Source of the DNA: Geothrix sp.
GTDB lineage: Bacteria > Acidobacteriota > Holophagae > Holophagales > Holophagaceae
Length of the DNA stretch: 64,000 nucleotides
Direction: 5' to 3'
Assembly: GCF_030219325.1 (NCBI RefSeq)
Contig: NZ_CP126625.1
Coordinates: 3,460,857 to 3,524,856, forward strand
The notes beneath the pieces are model-generated. The model saw only the letters and a program-made list of their open reading frames with translations, was not told the DNA's origin and did not search any database. Of this stretch, positions 38,014-47,055 are shown piece by piece; the first letter of the stretch is position 1, and every line of letters starts with the position of its first letter. The translations under genes were made by a program, and so were the position numbers.

Positions 38014-38994
38014 TCACTTCGTGGCGGACCCGCCCTTCTCGTGGCACCCGAGACAGGTGGCCAGCTTGGCATCGGGGCTCCGCCAGTACACGCTGTCCTG
38101 GTTGCCGAAATCCTTCTGCAGATTCGCAGGTACCCGGCCCCAGTAGAAGGCGAAGGCCGTGGTCCCATCGCCCTTGGTCTCCTTCATGTAGAGAGGGCCG
38201 GGCTCGGTGCTGGGCTTGCCCTTCTCGTCGGTGAAGGTGGACATGACCGCGTACGCGCCGGGAGGCAGGGGCTTGCCGGCCTTGTAGGCGTCGATGCCCG
38301 AGGCCGAGACCCAGACCCGGCGCCAGCGGTCGCCATGGGCCTTGCTCCGCGCCGGAGCGGTTTCCGCAGGCTCGAGGCTGGCGTAGTCCAGGGCCCGGAT
38401 CGGCAGCTCGGCCTCGGCATCGTTGCGCTTGGCCTTCTCAACCTCCGCGGCGGCCTTGTTCGTCTCCTCGTTGCCGAAGACCATGATGCCGCCCAGTTTC
38501 CCGCTGAAGCCCCAGCAACCCAGCCAGAGGAACCCGACCAGGAGGGCTGGCGCTCCAACCCCGCGTTCCCAGAAGCGGCGACCGGCATGGCGATGCTCCT
38601 GGCCTGCGGAGCCGGGGCCGAAGTCCCGCCTCCAGACGCGCCAGAGCATGAAGACGCAGACGCCCCCGATGAGGAACCCGGCCGTGGCCGCGAGGATGTG
38701 GATCTGCAGGATCTTCTGCAGCACCTGCTTCTCATTGGCCACCACGGGAAGGAACCCCGAAGGGCTGATCAGGTTGATCTGCCGGCCCCATATCAGCCCG
38801 CTGAACAAGGCGATGGTGCTGCCGAGCCACCCGATGACCGCCAGGAAGAAGGAGGTCCCGGCGAGGATCTTCCCGTGCCTCGGATGGAAGGAGGCCAGCA
38901 TGGCCAGGGGCAGGACGGCCACGAGGCCGAGGGGGATGTGGACGAAGGCCGGGTGTTCCCGCGCGATGAACTCGAGCAGTGGGGATGCGCTCAT
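38014..38994 (-). CDS. Membrane protein with C-terminal P460-like haem domain
   Basis: A 326-residue fusion. The N-terminal part (1-180) has four or five TM helices of the DUF2231-like type (HPAFVHIPLGLVAVLPL at the start). The C-terminal periplasmic domain has VWVSASGIDAYKAGKPLPPG, FAFYWGRVPANL and a haem-binding CLGCH near 315-319 in KLATCLGCHEKG. The pattern of cytochrome P460-type domains is seen there. It is the last gene of the four-gene run and lies 12 bp after the barrel gene. It may bring a haem domain to the inner membrane for quinone or periplasmic electron transfer. The P460 label is by pattern only. Confidence 0.65.
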   Translation of the reverse strand: MSASPLLEFIAREHPAFVHIPLGLVAVLPLAMLASFHPRHGKILAGTSFFLAVIGWLGSTIALFSGLIWGRQINLISPSGFLPVVANEKQVLQKILQIHILAATAGFLIGGVCVFMLWRVWRRDFGPGSAGQEHRHAGRRFWERGVGAPALLVGFLWLGCWGFSGKLGGIMVFGNEETNKAAAEVEKAKRNDAEAELPIRALDYASLEPAETAPARSKAHGDRWRRVWVSASGIDAYKAGKPLPPGAYAVMSTFTDEKGKPSTEPGPLYMKETKGDGTTAFAFYWGRVPANLQKDFGNQDSVYWRSPDAKLATCLGCHEKGGSATK

Positions 38995-39006
38995 GGGACT
39001 CCCGGA

Positions 39007-39876
39007 CTAGAAGACGCGCGTCACGTTGAAGCCGAGGGACCAGTTGCCCGACAACCTCGGACCGCCTCCGTAGTCGCCGCTCATCACCTGGTTCGCGGTG
39101 GTGCCGCTGGCGTTGGTGCCGACCAGGGTGAACCGGTGCTTGAAGGTCTTGTAGGAGAACCCGACGGCAAATCCGTTCTGGTAGGTGGTGCCGTCGGTGA
39201 TGCCGCCGGGGGCGGCCTTGGCGAACTTCGAGGGCCGGGGATAGTACTCGCTGACGAAGGAGAACTTCTCCGTGAATCCGATGCGCAGGCCCAGGCCCAG
39301 GTTCAAGACACCGCCCGTGTTGGCCTTGGTGTTGGGCGTCTGGCCCGGCGGCACGGCCAGGATGGTGTCGGTCGTCGTGGTCTTGGTGATGTAGCTGGGC
39401 ACCAGCGAGAAGATGATGTCATCCGTGATGAAGATCTCCACTGGGACCTGCAGGGCCAATCCGGAAATGCCCACCTTCCCGAGGGGCGTCGTCGTCTCCT
39501 TCACCACCTCGTCGAAGCGCTCGGCACGGACCGCCATGCGTACCCGTTCACCGTTCAGCACCTGCTCCTGCAGGCCGAAGGTGAAGGTCTTGTTGTCGGC
39601 CGTGCGGTAGATGAAGGCATTCAGTCCGGGAATGGGCTTGATCCCGAAGGTGAAGCCCAATCCCGCGTAGGTGTACCCATCCAGGCCGTAGACGTCCTTG
39701 CCATGGTCCTTTACCGGCTGCACGAAGCGGTGGGTGAACACCACGCCGATGTCCCAGTACTGCATCCGCTCCGCCGATGGCAGGTTGATCACCAGCGGGT
39801 ATTCGGACGATTCAGCGCGAAGCGCTCCCCCAGCCAGGAGGGCGCAGGCAAGCAGGGGAGCGGTCTTCCTAGTCAT
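39007..39876 (-). CDS. Outer-membrane beta-barrel protein (DUF5777-like)
   Basis: A 289-residue exported protein. The signal peptide MTRKTAPLLACALLAGGALRA probably ends near residue 21. The rest is alternating strands rich in aromatic residues, such as VVFTHRFVQPVKDHG and GYTYAGLGFTFGIKP, ending in the outer-membrane signature phenylalanine (NVTRVF). The pattern suggests 12-14 strands and the DUF5777 family. It lies between two cytochrome genes, 16 bp and 12 bp apart. It is too small for known decahaem-conduit porins, so a conduit role is only a hypothesis. Confidence 0.65.
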   Translation of the reverse strand: MTRKTAPLLACALLAGGALRAESSEYPLVINLPSAERMQYWDIGVVFTHRFVQPVKDHGKDVYGLDGYTYAGLGFTFGIKPIPGLNAFIYRTADNKTFTFGLQEQVLNGERVRMAVRAERFDEVVKETTTPLGKVGISGLALQVPVEIFITDDIIFSLVPSYITKTTTTDTILAVPPGQTPNTKANTGGVLNLGLGLRIGFTEKFSFVSEYYPRPSKFAKAAPGGITDGTTYQNGFAVGFSYKTFKHRFTLVGTNASGTTANQVMSGDYGGGPRLSGNWSLGFNVTRVF

Positions 39877-39892
39877 CGGATCTCCAGAACCA

Positions 39893-40243
39893 TTACTTGG
39901 CCGCGAACTTGCGCATGATGGGGATCATCTTCTCGACGTCGGCCTGGGTCATCTTGTCCTTGAAGGCGGGCATCTTGTCCTTGCCCTCCAGGGTGATCTT
40001 GACCCAGTCGCTGTCCTTCTTCTTGTTGGCCTTCCGGCTGTCCGTGAAGTCGAAGCCGTTGTCGGGAAGCGGCTTGCCGCTGTTGTCGCGGCCGCTGCCG
40101 TTGGCGCCATGGCAGCGGGCGCAGGCGTCCGACCAGTACTTCTGGTAGTCGCTGCCCGAGAACTTGGGCAGGTCCTTGGCGGGATCGCCCGCCAGGAGCG
40201 ACGCGCCGGCCAGGAGCAGGGCGGAAAGGGTGATGCGACTCAT
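39893..40243 (-). CDS. Monohaem c-type cytochrome
   Basis: A 116-residue periplasmic class I cytochrome c. The signal peptide MSRITLSALLLAGASLLAG is followed by CARCH at 41-45 and a methionine axial ligand candidate in KMPAFKDKM (M91). The small size and single haem suit an electron shuttle between the inner membrane and outer-membrane partners. It lies 39 bp after the multihaem lipoprotein gene and 16 bp before the barrel gene, on the same transcript by spacing. Confidence 0.88.
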   Translation of the reverse strand: MSRITLSALLLAGASLLAGDPAKDLPKFSGSDYQKYWSDACARCHGANGSGRDNSGKPLPDNGFDFTDSRKANKKKDSDWVKITLEGKDKMPAFKDKMTQADVEKMIPIMRKFAAK

Positions 40244-40282
40244 GGGAATCCTCCTGAAGGAGTGGTGGAAAGGCGTGGGGAT

Positions 40283-43200
40283 TCAGTTCCAGACGTTCCC
40301 GGTGGTGGTGTGCCCCTGGCCATGGCAGCTGAGGGCGCAGCCGCCCCGACCGATGGTGGCGTTCACCGTGTAGGTGAGGGCGCCGGTGGCGGGCTGGGAG
40401 CCCCCGCCGAACTTGATGGTGTCGCTGGAAAGCTGGTCCGGCGCCTGGCGGACCCCGGAGTTGTCCAGGTACTTGAAGTGGTTCTGGGCGCCCTGGGTGG
40501 CCTGGGTCATGACATGGCAGTAGTCACAGGTCTGGTTGTGGGCGCCGGGATTGTTGTGGCGGCCCGTGGCGTCGTTGAACTGCGTGGCGGTGCTGGCGAT
40601 CTTGTGGCAGGCGACGCAGTAGGTCGTGGCGTTCACGGTGATCGTGCCCGTCTGCCAGCCAGGGGTCGTCTGTCCGCCGTGGCAGCTCACATTGGAGCAG
40701 GTGAAGGCCGAGGCGCTGGCCGTGGTGCCCGCCGCCCCACTCTGCGCGTTGAAGGTGGGGTCGATGGACACGGAGGCCGGACCGGCGGTCACGGGCGTGG
40801 CCAGGCGCTTGTTGGCATTGCTGTAGTGGGTCTGGGCTGAATCATAGGGCACGGAGCCCACGTGGCAAGCCTCGCAGTCGGGATAGGCCGAGGCGGTGAG
40901 CGAGGCCGGCAGGGCCGGGGTCGTGCGGGTGAAGGTGATCAGGTTCAGGTGCTTCGGATGGGCCCCCGCGAGGTTGGGCCAGGCCGCGCCGGTGGGCCCG
41001 GCCTTGGTGAAGTTGGCCCCGGTGTGGCAGGAGAGGCAGGTGCCAGCTCCCAGGCCTGTGGTGAGCGGCGAGCCGAGGGTGTGGCAGACGGTGCACACGG
41101 GGCCCGTCTTGGTGGTGGTGCCGCTCTGGTCATGGCAGGTGGCGCATTCCAGGTTGAACTGGGCCAGGGTCACGGTCTGGTGGGAATAGCCGGCCGTGCT
41201 GGTGGCCGTGCTCAGGAAGGGCACGGGGTGGGCCACGCCAGATCCCTTGGGTGCGGCCCAGTGGTTGGTGGCGGGCACATGGTTCTGGCTGTGGCAGGTC
41301 AACGCGCAGCCGCCGTCCCCTTCGGTGAAGGGTGCGGTGGTCACGTCGTAGGTGGCGGCCCCGGTGATGGGATAGGTGGTGTTCGTGAGCTTGAACTTGA
41401 TGGTGCCGCTGGGCAGCTTGTTGGTGCTGCTGACCGCCGGCGTGTTGAGCTCCGCGAAGTGGTTCACGGCGCCCAGATTCGTGTTGGCGGCACTCATGTC
41501 GTGGCAGATGGTGCAGTCCAGCTGGCCCGCGGAGGCGTGCGTGCCGTAGGAATGGCGGCCCACGGCGTCGTTGAACTGCGAGGTGGTGGTGCCGCCGTTG
41601 ATGGCGTGGCAGAGGGAGCACTGGCTGGTGGAGGCGATGGTGCCCGTGCGCCAGTTGGGCGTGGCCTGCCCGCCGTGGCAGCTGGTGTTGGAGCAGGTGA
41701 GGGCGGACACGTTGAACACTGCCGTGCCGAGGCTCTGGGCGTTGTAGGTGGCGTCGATGTTCACGCTGGCGGGGCCCGTGGGTGGCGTGCTCCGGGCATT
41801 GGCGTTGGCATAGTGGGTGGCCGTGCCGGCGCCGCTGCCGGCGTGGCAGGTGTCACAGCTCAAGGTGGTCTTCAAGGCCATGTGCTTGGCGTGGGCGCCG
41901 GCAATGGCGGGGAAGGTGGTCCCCGTGGGCCCGGCGGGCATGCCGGAGGTCCCCGCGTGACAGGACAGGCAGGTCCCGGTGCCGGTGCCGACCACGGTCG
42001 GGTCGGCTGCGGTGTGGCAGACCGAGCAGAGGGGCGCACCCTGGGTGGGCGAGGTGCCGGTGACGGCGTGGCACGAGCTGCAATCCGAGGCGAAGGTGGC
42101 CGCAGTCGCCGTAAGGTGGCCGTTGCCCTGGGTGGTGGCCTGCCCGCCGAGGAAGGGCACGGGGTGGGGGGCGCCGGAGGACTGCCAGGTATCGAGGGGA
42201 GCGCCCGCGTGGATGTGGGTGTGGCAGGTGAGGGCGCATCCGCCATTGCCCTGGGTGCTCGAGGTCACGGCGTAGGTGCCGGCGCCGGTCACGATCAGGG
42301 GATCGAAGGCGATGGTTCCGCTGGGCAGCTGGTCCGCAGGCGCGCCCGTGGCCGTGCCATCGACGGCCCCGGTGTTGAGGTACTTGAAGTGGGCCAAGGC
42401 CCCGGGGGAGCCATTGCCCATGTTGTGGCAGGTGGTGCAGGCGATGGCGTTGGCGGCCTTGGTGGCATCGTGGGTTCCGATGCTGTGGCGGCCGAAGGCG
42501 TCGTTGTACTGGGTGATGGTCCCGGCGCTGGCCGCCACCGCATGGCAGACCGTGCATTGGGTGGCGGAATTGATGGTGCCGTTCTGCCAGCCCGGCGTGG
42601 CCTGGCCACCGTGGCAGCTCACGTTGGAGCAGGTGAGCGAGGAGGGGCTGAAAGCGGGATTGCCGCCCGTCTTGGCCATGAACAGGAGGTTGATGGCGAC
42701 GCTGGCAGGGCCGGCGGGTGTGCCCACCCGCGCGTTGGCGTTGGCGTAGTGCGTGGCCGTGCCCGTGCCGCTGCCCGCGTGGCAGGTGTCACAGGTCAGC
42801 TGGGTGGCCAGGGCCATGTGCTTGGCGTGGGCGCCGGCGATGCTCGGGAAGCCTGAGCCCGTGGGCCCGGCAGGCAGCCCCGCGGCCCCAGCGTGGCAGG
42901 AGCGGCAGGTCCCGGCATTCGTTCCCGCGATGGTCGGATCCGCCAACTGGTGGCAGACGTTGCAGAGTGGGGCCCCGGCCTTGGGGGGCGCGCCGGAGTA
43001 GGCGTGGCAGGTGGCGCAATCGGCGGTGAAAGCCGCCGCCGTCACGGTCAGGTGGCCATTCCCGCTGGTGTCGGTCTGGCCCTGCAGGAAGGGGACCGGG
43101 TGCGGAGCCGTGTTGGCGCCGTGGCACATGGTCGCGTTGTAGCAGCCTGGCTGGGTGCCCGCAGGGGCGGGCGTGGAGGGATGGCCAGCCGGATTGTTGG

Positions 43201-43744
43201 CAGAGCCGGGGTAGTGGCACTGGGCGCAGACGGCGGCATTGGACGGATCCGTGCTGCTATGGGTCCAGGTCACCACACCGCCGTTCCAGGGCTTCGCAGG
43301 GTGGGGGGCGCTCACCCCATGACAGGTGAAGCAGGTGCTGGCGGAGGGGCCGCCGGAAAAGTCCCCGCCGTGGCAGATCTGGCAGGACACCAGGCTGCCG
43401 CCCGAGACGGCATTCATGGCCATCTTCGCGCGCGAACCATGGATGGCCGGATCGGCGAAGCCTGGCGTGGACTGGTGATGACACCCGGTGGTCATGCAGG
43501 TGGGTACGCCGCTGCCGACCTTGAGAACGGAAATCTCGTGACATCGCGTGCAGGCATCCACGCCCAAGACCGCTTGCCCAGGGTGCTCAGTGATCCATCC
43601 GGCCTTGTGGTAGTTGCCGTAGTACTGAGCGGTACCGGCTCCCTTGTTGCCCCCACAGCCCATGAGCGCAAGCGTGGAAACCAGGAGGAAACCAAGAACC
43701 CCCGACAGACTCGTCGTGCAGTTCCAACTCCAAGTCCTGTTCAT
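40283..43744 (-). CDS. Giant multihaem c-type cytochrome lipoprotein (about 30 candidate haem sites)
   Basis: A 1153-residue lipoprotein. The signal ends in the lipobox LMGC (cysteine 30). I count 22 CXXCH, four CX4CH (such as CSNVSCH), three CX3CH (CALTCH, CALSCH) and one CX5CH motif. Residues 213-512, 525-822 and 838-1145 are three copies of one module. Each has the order four CXXCH, one CX4CH followed by HGGQ.TP.W, two CXXCH, one CX3CH. The CX4CH-CXXCH block matches the Geobacter-type C4xC/C2xCH motif family. It is probably anchored in the outer membrane for extracellular electron transfer. The start is the ATG at 43742-43744; the extension to 43963 lacks similarity. Confidence 0.9.
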   Translation of the reverse strand: MNRTWSWNCTTSLSGVLGFLLVSTLALMGCGGNKGAGTAQYYGNYHKAGWITEHPGQAVLGVDACTRCHEISVLKVGSGVPTCMTTGCHHQSTPGFADPAIHGSRAKMAMNAVSGGSLVSCQICHGGDFSGGPSASTCFTCHGVSAPHPAKPWNGGVVTWTHSSTDPSNAAVCAQCHYPGSANNPAGHPSTPAPAGTQPGCYNATMCHGANTAPHPVPFLQGQTDTSGNGHLTVTAAAFTADCATCHAYSGAPPKAGAPLCNVCHQLADPTIAGTNAGTCRSCHAGAAGLPAGPTGSGFPSIAGAHAKHMALATQLTCDTCHAGSGTGTATHYANANARVGTPAGPASVAINLLFMAKTGGNPAFSPSSLTCSNVSCHGGQATPGWQNGTINSATQCTVCHAVAASAGTITQYNDAFGRHSIGTHDATKAANAIACTTCHNMGNGSPGALAHFKYLNTGAVDGTATGAPADQLPSGTIAFDPLIVTGAGTYAVTSSTQGNGGCALTCHTHIHAGAPLDTWQSSGAPHPVPFLGGQATTQGNGHLTATAATFASDCSSCHAVTGTSPTQGAPLCSVCHTAADPTVVGTGTGTCLSCHAGTSGMPAGPTGTTFPAIAGAHAKHMALKTTLSCDTCHAGSGAGTATHYANANARSTPPTGPASVNIDATYNAQSLGTAVFNVSALTCSNTSCHGGQATPNWRTGTIASTSQCSLCHAINGGTTTSQFNDAVGRHSYGTHASAGQLDCTICHDMSAANTNLGAVNHFAELNTPAVSSTNKLPSGTIKFKLTNTTYPITGAATYDVTTAPFTEGDGGCALTCHSQNHVPATNHWAAPKGSGVAHPVPFLSTATSTAGYSHQTVTLAQFNLECATCHDQSGTTTKTGPVCTVCHTLGSPLTTGLGAGTCLSCHTGANFTKAGPTGAAWPNLAGAHPKHLNLITFTRTTPALPASLTASAYPDCEACHVGSVPYDSAQTHYSNANKRLATPVTAGPASVSIDPTFNAQSGAAGTTASASAFTCSNVSCHGGQTTPGWQTGTITVNATTYCVACHKIASTATQFNDATGRHNNPGAHNQTCDYCHVMTQATQGAQNHFKYLDNSGVRQAPDQLSSDTIKFGGGSQPATGALTYTVNATIGRGGCALSCHGQGHTTTGNVWN
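40286..43108 (-). repeat. Three tandem coding repeats of an eight-haem-site module
   Basis: Within the cytochrome gene, modules at about 42173-43108, 41234-42172 and 40286-41233 (in the order of translation) encode the same series of haem motifs with clear residue similarity. Shared landmarks include APHPVPFL or AHPVPFL at the start, HAKHM or HPKHL, THYANAN or THYSNAN, and the GGCALTCH or GGCALSCH end. Copies 1 and 2 are closer to each other than to copy 3, which suggests stepwise duplication. Confidence 0.85.
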
Positions 43745-44082
43745 TGAAGACACCCAAGAAGGCAGGCAACTCGAACGCGAGGCACTGACGGTGGAAGGGC
43801 GGAATGTTATGACACGAAGCGGGTTCAATGTCATGGGCTTGTGCTGATGGGCGCCGTGCAGCGGATGTGGGCGATAAGAATATCCCCGCCCACCCGGAAG
43901 GGCAAAGAAGCCCTGAAAAAAAACCTGGACCGTCTGGGATCGGGTCCAAGGTGGTGCATCCAATGACTATCCCCCCTGGGGTCGCCTGTGCCCATATCCC
44001 GATTGGATCCTTGTTCTTAGACCATTCGATCTAGTGGCTAACCGTTGATCCATCCCTGCTGATGGCCTAACCTTCAGCTTCG
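43745..44082. promoter_or_regulatory. Divergent control region between the cytochrome operon and the propeller kinase
   Basis: These 338 bp contain no convincing gene and are less GC-rich than the flanks, with an A8 run near 43917. Near the cytochrome side a short dyad ATGACA (43809-43814) / TGTCAT (43829-43834), 26 bp end to end, overlaps a possible minus-strand promoter (ATGACA, 17 bp, CATAAC). It could be an operator for the NarL-type regulator encoded nearby, which is inference only. No terminator is seen. Confidence 0.35.
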
Positions 44083-47055
44083 ATGCGGACTCGAGTGGCA
44101 GGAAACCGATCTTCCCTGGGGGAGGCCTTGCGATGCCTTGTCATCGCGCTGCCATGGGTATGGTCTTCCGTCACGGCCTTCGCCCTCGATCCGTCCAGGC
44201 CGCTCGCGGCCCATGCCCACCACATCTGGCGCAGCGAAGATGGCCTGCTCCAGGACACGGTCTCGGCGCTGCTCGAGTCCAGGGATGGCTTCCTCTGGAT
44301 CGGTACCGAGGCGGGTCTGGTCCGATTCGATGGCGCCACCTTCGACCACTATTCCCGTCTCAGCCTCCCCCGGTTCGAACACAACGACATCCAGTGCCTG
44401 GCCGAAGGTACCGACGGGGCCATCTGGATCGGCACCTCCGAGCAGGGCCTTTATCGCTTCCACCAGGGGGAGATCCGCGCCTTCGGCTCGGCGGAGGGGC
44501 TGCCCGATCAGCCCATCCGCCGCCTGCTCCGCGACCGCAGCGGGACGCTGTGGGCAGCCCCCATGGAGGGGCCCCTGCTCCGTTTCGACGGGGCCCGGTT
44601 CCAGACCGTGCCCACGGATGCGGCCCGGTTGCGCATCCGCGTCCTCACCATGGACGCGGAGGGAGCGCTCTGGGTGGGAACGGCCGGGTCCGGCCTTTGG
44701 CGCCTCCGGGAGGGCCGCCTCGTGCTGGCCGCCCTGACTGCGGACGAGATCACGGCCCTCGCGGTCGAGGCTGACGGCCAGGTCCTGGCGGGCACCCGCA
44801 CCCATGGCCTGCTGGCGCTCTCGGAGGGACGCCTGGAGGTCCCCGCCTGGGCGAAGCGGCTCCCGCCCAAACCCGTTTGTTCCCTGATGCGGGACCGGCA
44901 GGGGAGCCTCTGGATCGGTCTGGAGCAGGGCGGGCTCTTCCGTCGGAACCCGGAGGGCCGACTGGAGCCCTCCCCCAGTCCCCTCGGCGCCCGGTGGACG
45001 CCGCTGTCTCTGCTGGAGGACAGCTCTGGCGCTTTCTGGGCCGGAAGCGAGGACCGGGGGCTGCGGGTGATCTACCCGGTTCCCTTCCAGCCCCTGCCCG
45101 TGGTGGGTGTCGAGCCGGAGGAACCCGCCTGGATGGTCTGCCAGGACGCCCAGGGAATCATCTGGTGCCTCACGGGGGATCAGACCCTGGGGCGCGTTCA
45201 ACAGGGCCGCGTCGAACCGGTCCGCCCTGGCGTCCCCCTGGGCGGTCCCATCAGCTGCCTCTGGCCCCGCCGCAGCGGCGGGTTGTGGATCGGCACCCGC
45301 ACCGGCGAGCTATGGGCCATGGAGCAAGGGCAGTTCCACCGCGTACGGTGGGCCGAGGATCCCCACCCCGATGCCATCGTGTCGCTCTTCGAGGACGGCC
45401 AGAGACACTTGTGGGTGGCCACCTCGCGCCAGGGTCTGATCCAGTGCACGCCTGGGACCCCGCCGGTCCGATTCCCCGCCATCCAGGGGGTGGTGGCCAT
45501 GGCCGGTGGCGGCCCTGGCCCCCTGTACCTGGCGAGTCGCACTCAGGGTCTGGGCCTGCTCGAATCCAGCCAGGTCCGCTGGCTGGGCCGGTCCGAAGGC
45601 CTGGGCTCCAACGGCGTGAATGCCCTGCACCTGGACAGCGAGGGTTCTCTGTGGGTCGGCACCATGGACGGCCTGCGCCGCTACGTGGACGGCGCGTTCC
45701 AGACCTTCGGCGGACGCCCTGGCCCCCTGCTCCTGGCCATCCACGCCATTCTGGAGGACTCCGCCCACCGAATGTGGCTCAGCACCGGCCAGGGCGTGCT
45801 TCAGGTCCCCCGCAGCGCGCTCATCCGGAGCCTCAGGGTCGCCGAACCCGTTCCCGGGATCCTCTTCGACCACCACGACGGCATGCCCTCCCGCGAGACC
45901 AACGGCGGTCCCCAGCCCGTAGCCTGGCTCACGCGGGAGGGGGAGCTCTACTTCCCCACCAGCCGGGGGCTGACCCGCCTGGATGGACGCGCTGCAGTAC
46001 CTCCGGGCACGCCCTTGCGCCTCCACATCCTCAAGGCGGAAGGCGACGAGATCATCCTCCCCGAGACACGGCCGATCCAGGTCCCCCCCGGCACCCATCG
46101 ATTCGAGGTGTATTACACGGCCACCTCGCTGACGCGCTCCGACAAGCTCCGGTTCCGCTACCGGCTCGAGGGCCTGGAGCATGCCTGGAACGAGGTGGGA
46201 GACCGGCGGTTCTCCGCCTACTCCAATGTGCCCCCCGGGTCCTACCGATTCGTGCTCCAGGCCTGGCGCCTCGGTGATGAGGCCCCACCGAAGCAGGTGA
46301 CGGTCGATGTCCACGTCCAGCCCTTCTTCTACCAGCGCCCGGTCTTCTGGGGCCTGGGCGCCATCCTGGGCCTGGCGTTCGGCTGGTGGCTGCTCCGCCT
46401 GCGGCTCCAGCAGGCGGAGGCGCGCTCCGCGGTGCTCGGCGAGCGCAACCGCATGGCCCGGGAGATCCACGACCACCTGGCCCAGGGTTTCACGGGCGTC
46501 CTGCTCCAACTGGAGGCGGCCGAGGCCAGGCTCACCCGCATGCAGGGTGATCCAGCGCCGGTCCTGACCCGACTGGACCATGCCCGCAATCTCGCGGTGG
46601 CGAGCCTCCAGGAGGCGCGCCGGTCCGTCATGGTGCTCCGCCCGAGGAAGCCCGAGGGAACCGACCTCCTGGGCGCCCTCCGCCTGCTCACGGACCGGCT
46701 GCTGGCGGGAACGGACATCCAGGTCGAGCTGGCCGTGATGGGGAAGCCGAGGGCCCTGAGGGAAAACCTGGAGGAGGAACTCCTGCGCATGGCCCAGGAA
46801 CTGATGACGAACGCCCTCCGCCATGGCAAGGCTCGCTGGGTGCGGGTGGTGCTCGAGTTCGAACCCAGGCGGGTGCGCATCAACGTCGAGGATGACGGGA
46901 AGGGCTTCGACCCCACGGCCGCCGTCGCCGGCTATGGCATGCGCAGCATCCGTGAAAGCATCAGCAAACTCCAAGGGCACCTGGACATCGACAGCAGCCA
47001 GGGCCTCGGATCCCGCATCACCATCACCCTACCCACCCGGAGGTGGCGTCCATGA
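44083..47055 (+). CDS. Beta-propeller sensor histidine kinase (Reg_prop/Y_Y_Y, NarX-type transmitter)
   Basis: A 990-residue kinase. A hydrophobic N-terminus (near 15-35) is followed by many propeller repeats ending in GxLWIGT-like strands, such as GFLWIGTEAGLVRFDG, out to about residue 640. A Y_Y_Y domain (near 665-745) has RFRYRLEGLEHAWNEVG and SNVPPGSYRF. One TM helix lies near 754-775. HisKA_3 has RNRMAREIHDHLAQG (histidine near 796), then HATPase with ELMTNALRHG and EDDGKGF. The gene overlaps the next regulator gene by 4 bp and is divergent from the multihaem operon. Confidence 0.93.
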   Translation: MRTRVAGNRSSLGEALRCLVIALPWVWSSVTAFALDPSRPLAAHAHHIWRSEDGLLQDTVSALLESRDGFLWIGTEAGLVRFDGATFDHYSRLSLPRFEHNDIQCLAEGTDGAIWIGTSEQGLYRFHQGEIRAFGSAEGLPDQPIRRLLRDRSGTLWAAPMEGPLLRFDGARFQTVPTDAARLRIRVLTMDAEGALWVGTAGSGLWRLREGRLVLAALTADEITALAVEADGQVLAGTRTHGLLALSEGRLEVPAWAKRLPPKPVCSLMRDRQGSLWIGLEQGGLFRRNPEGRLEPSPSPLGARWTPLSLLEDSSGAFWAGSEDRGLRVIYPVPFQPLPVVGVEPEEPAWMVCQDAQGIIWCLTGDQTLGRVQQGRVEPVRPGVPLGGPISCLWPRRSGGLWIGTRTGELWAMEQGQFHRVRWAEDPHPDAIVSLFEDGQRHLWVATSRQGLIQCTPGTPPVRFPAIQGVVAMAGGGPGPLYLASRTQGLGLLESSQVRWLGRSEGLGSNGVNALHLDSEGSLWVGTMDGLRRYVDGAFQTFGGRPGPLLLAIHAILEDSAHRMWLSTGQGVLQVPRSALIRSLRVAEPVPGILFDHHDGMPSRETNGGPQPVAWLTREGELYFPTSRGLTRLDGRAAVPPGTPLRLHILKAEGDEIILPETRPIQVPPGTHRFEVYYTATSLTRSDKLRFRYRLEGLEHAWNEVGDRRFSAYSNVPPGSYRFVLQAWRLGDEAPPKQVTVDVHVQPFFYQRPVFWGLGAILGLAFGWWLLRLRLQQAEARSAVLGERNRMAREIHDHLAQGFTGVLLQLEAAEARLTRMQGDPAPVLTRLDHARNLAVASLQEARRSVMVLRPRKPEGTDLLGALRLLTDRLLAGTDIQVELAVMGKPRALRENLEEELLRMAQELMTNALRHGKARWVRVVLEFEPRRVRINVEDDGKGFDPTAAVAGYGMRSIRESISKLQGHLDIDSSQGLGSRITITLPTRRWRP

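Noticed and set aside
40283-43744. Regularly spaced repeats that could suggest a CRISPR array
   Set aside because: They are coding repeats around haem motifs in one open frame, with diverged copies and no constant short repeat. No CRISPR array or cas gene was seen in the window.
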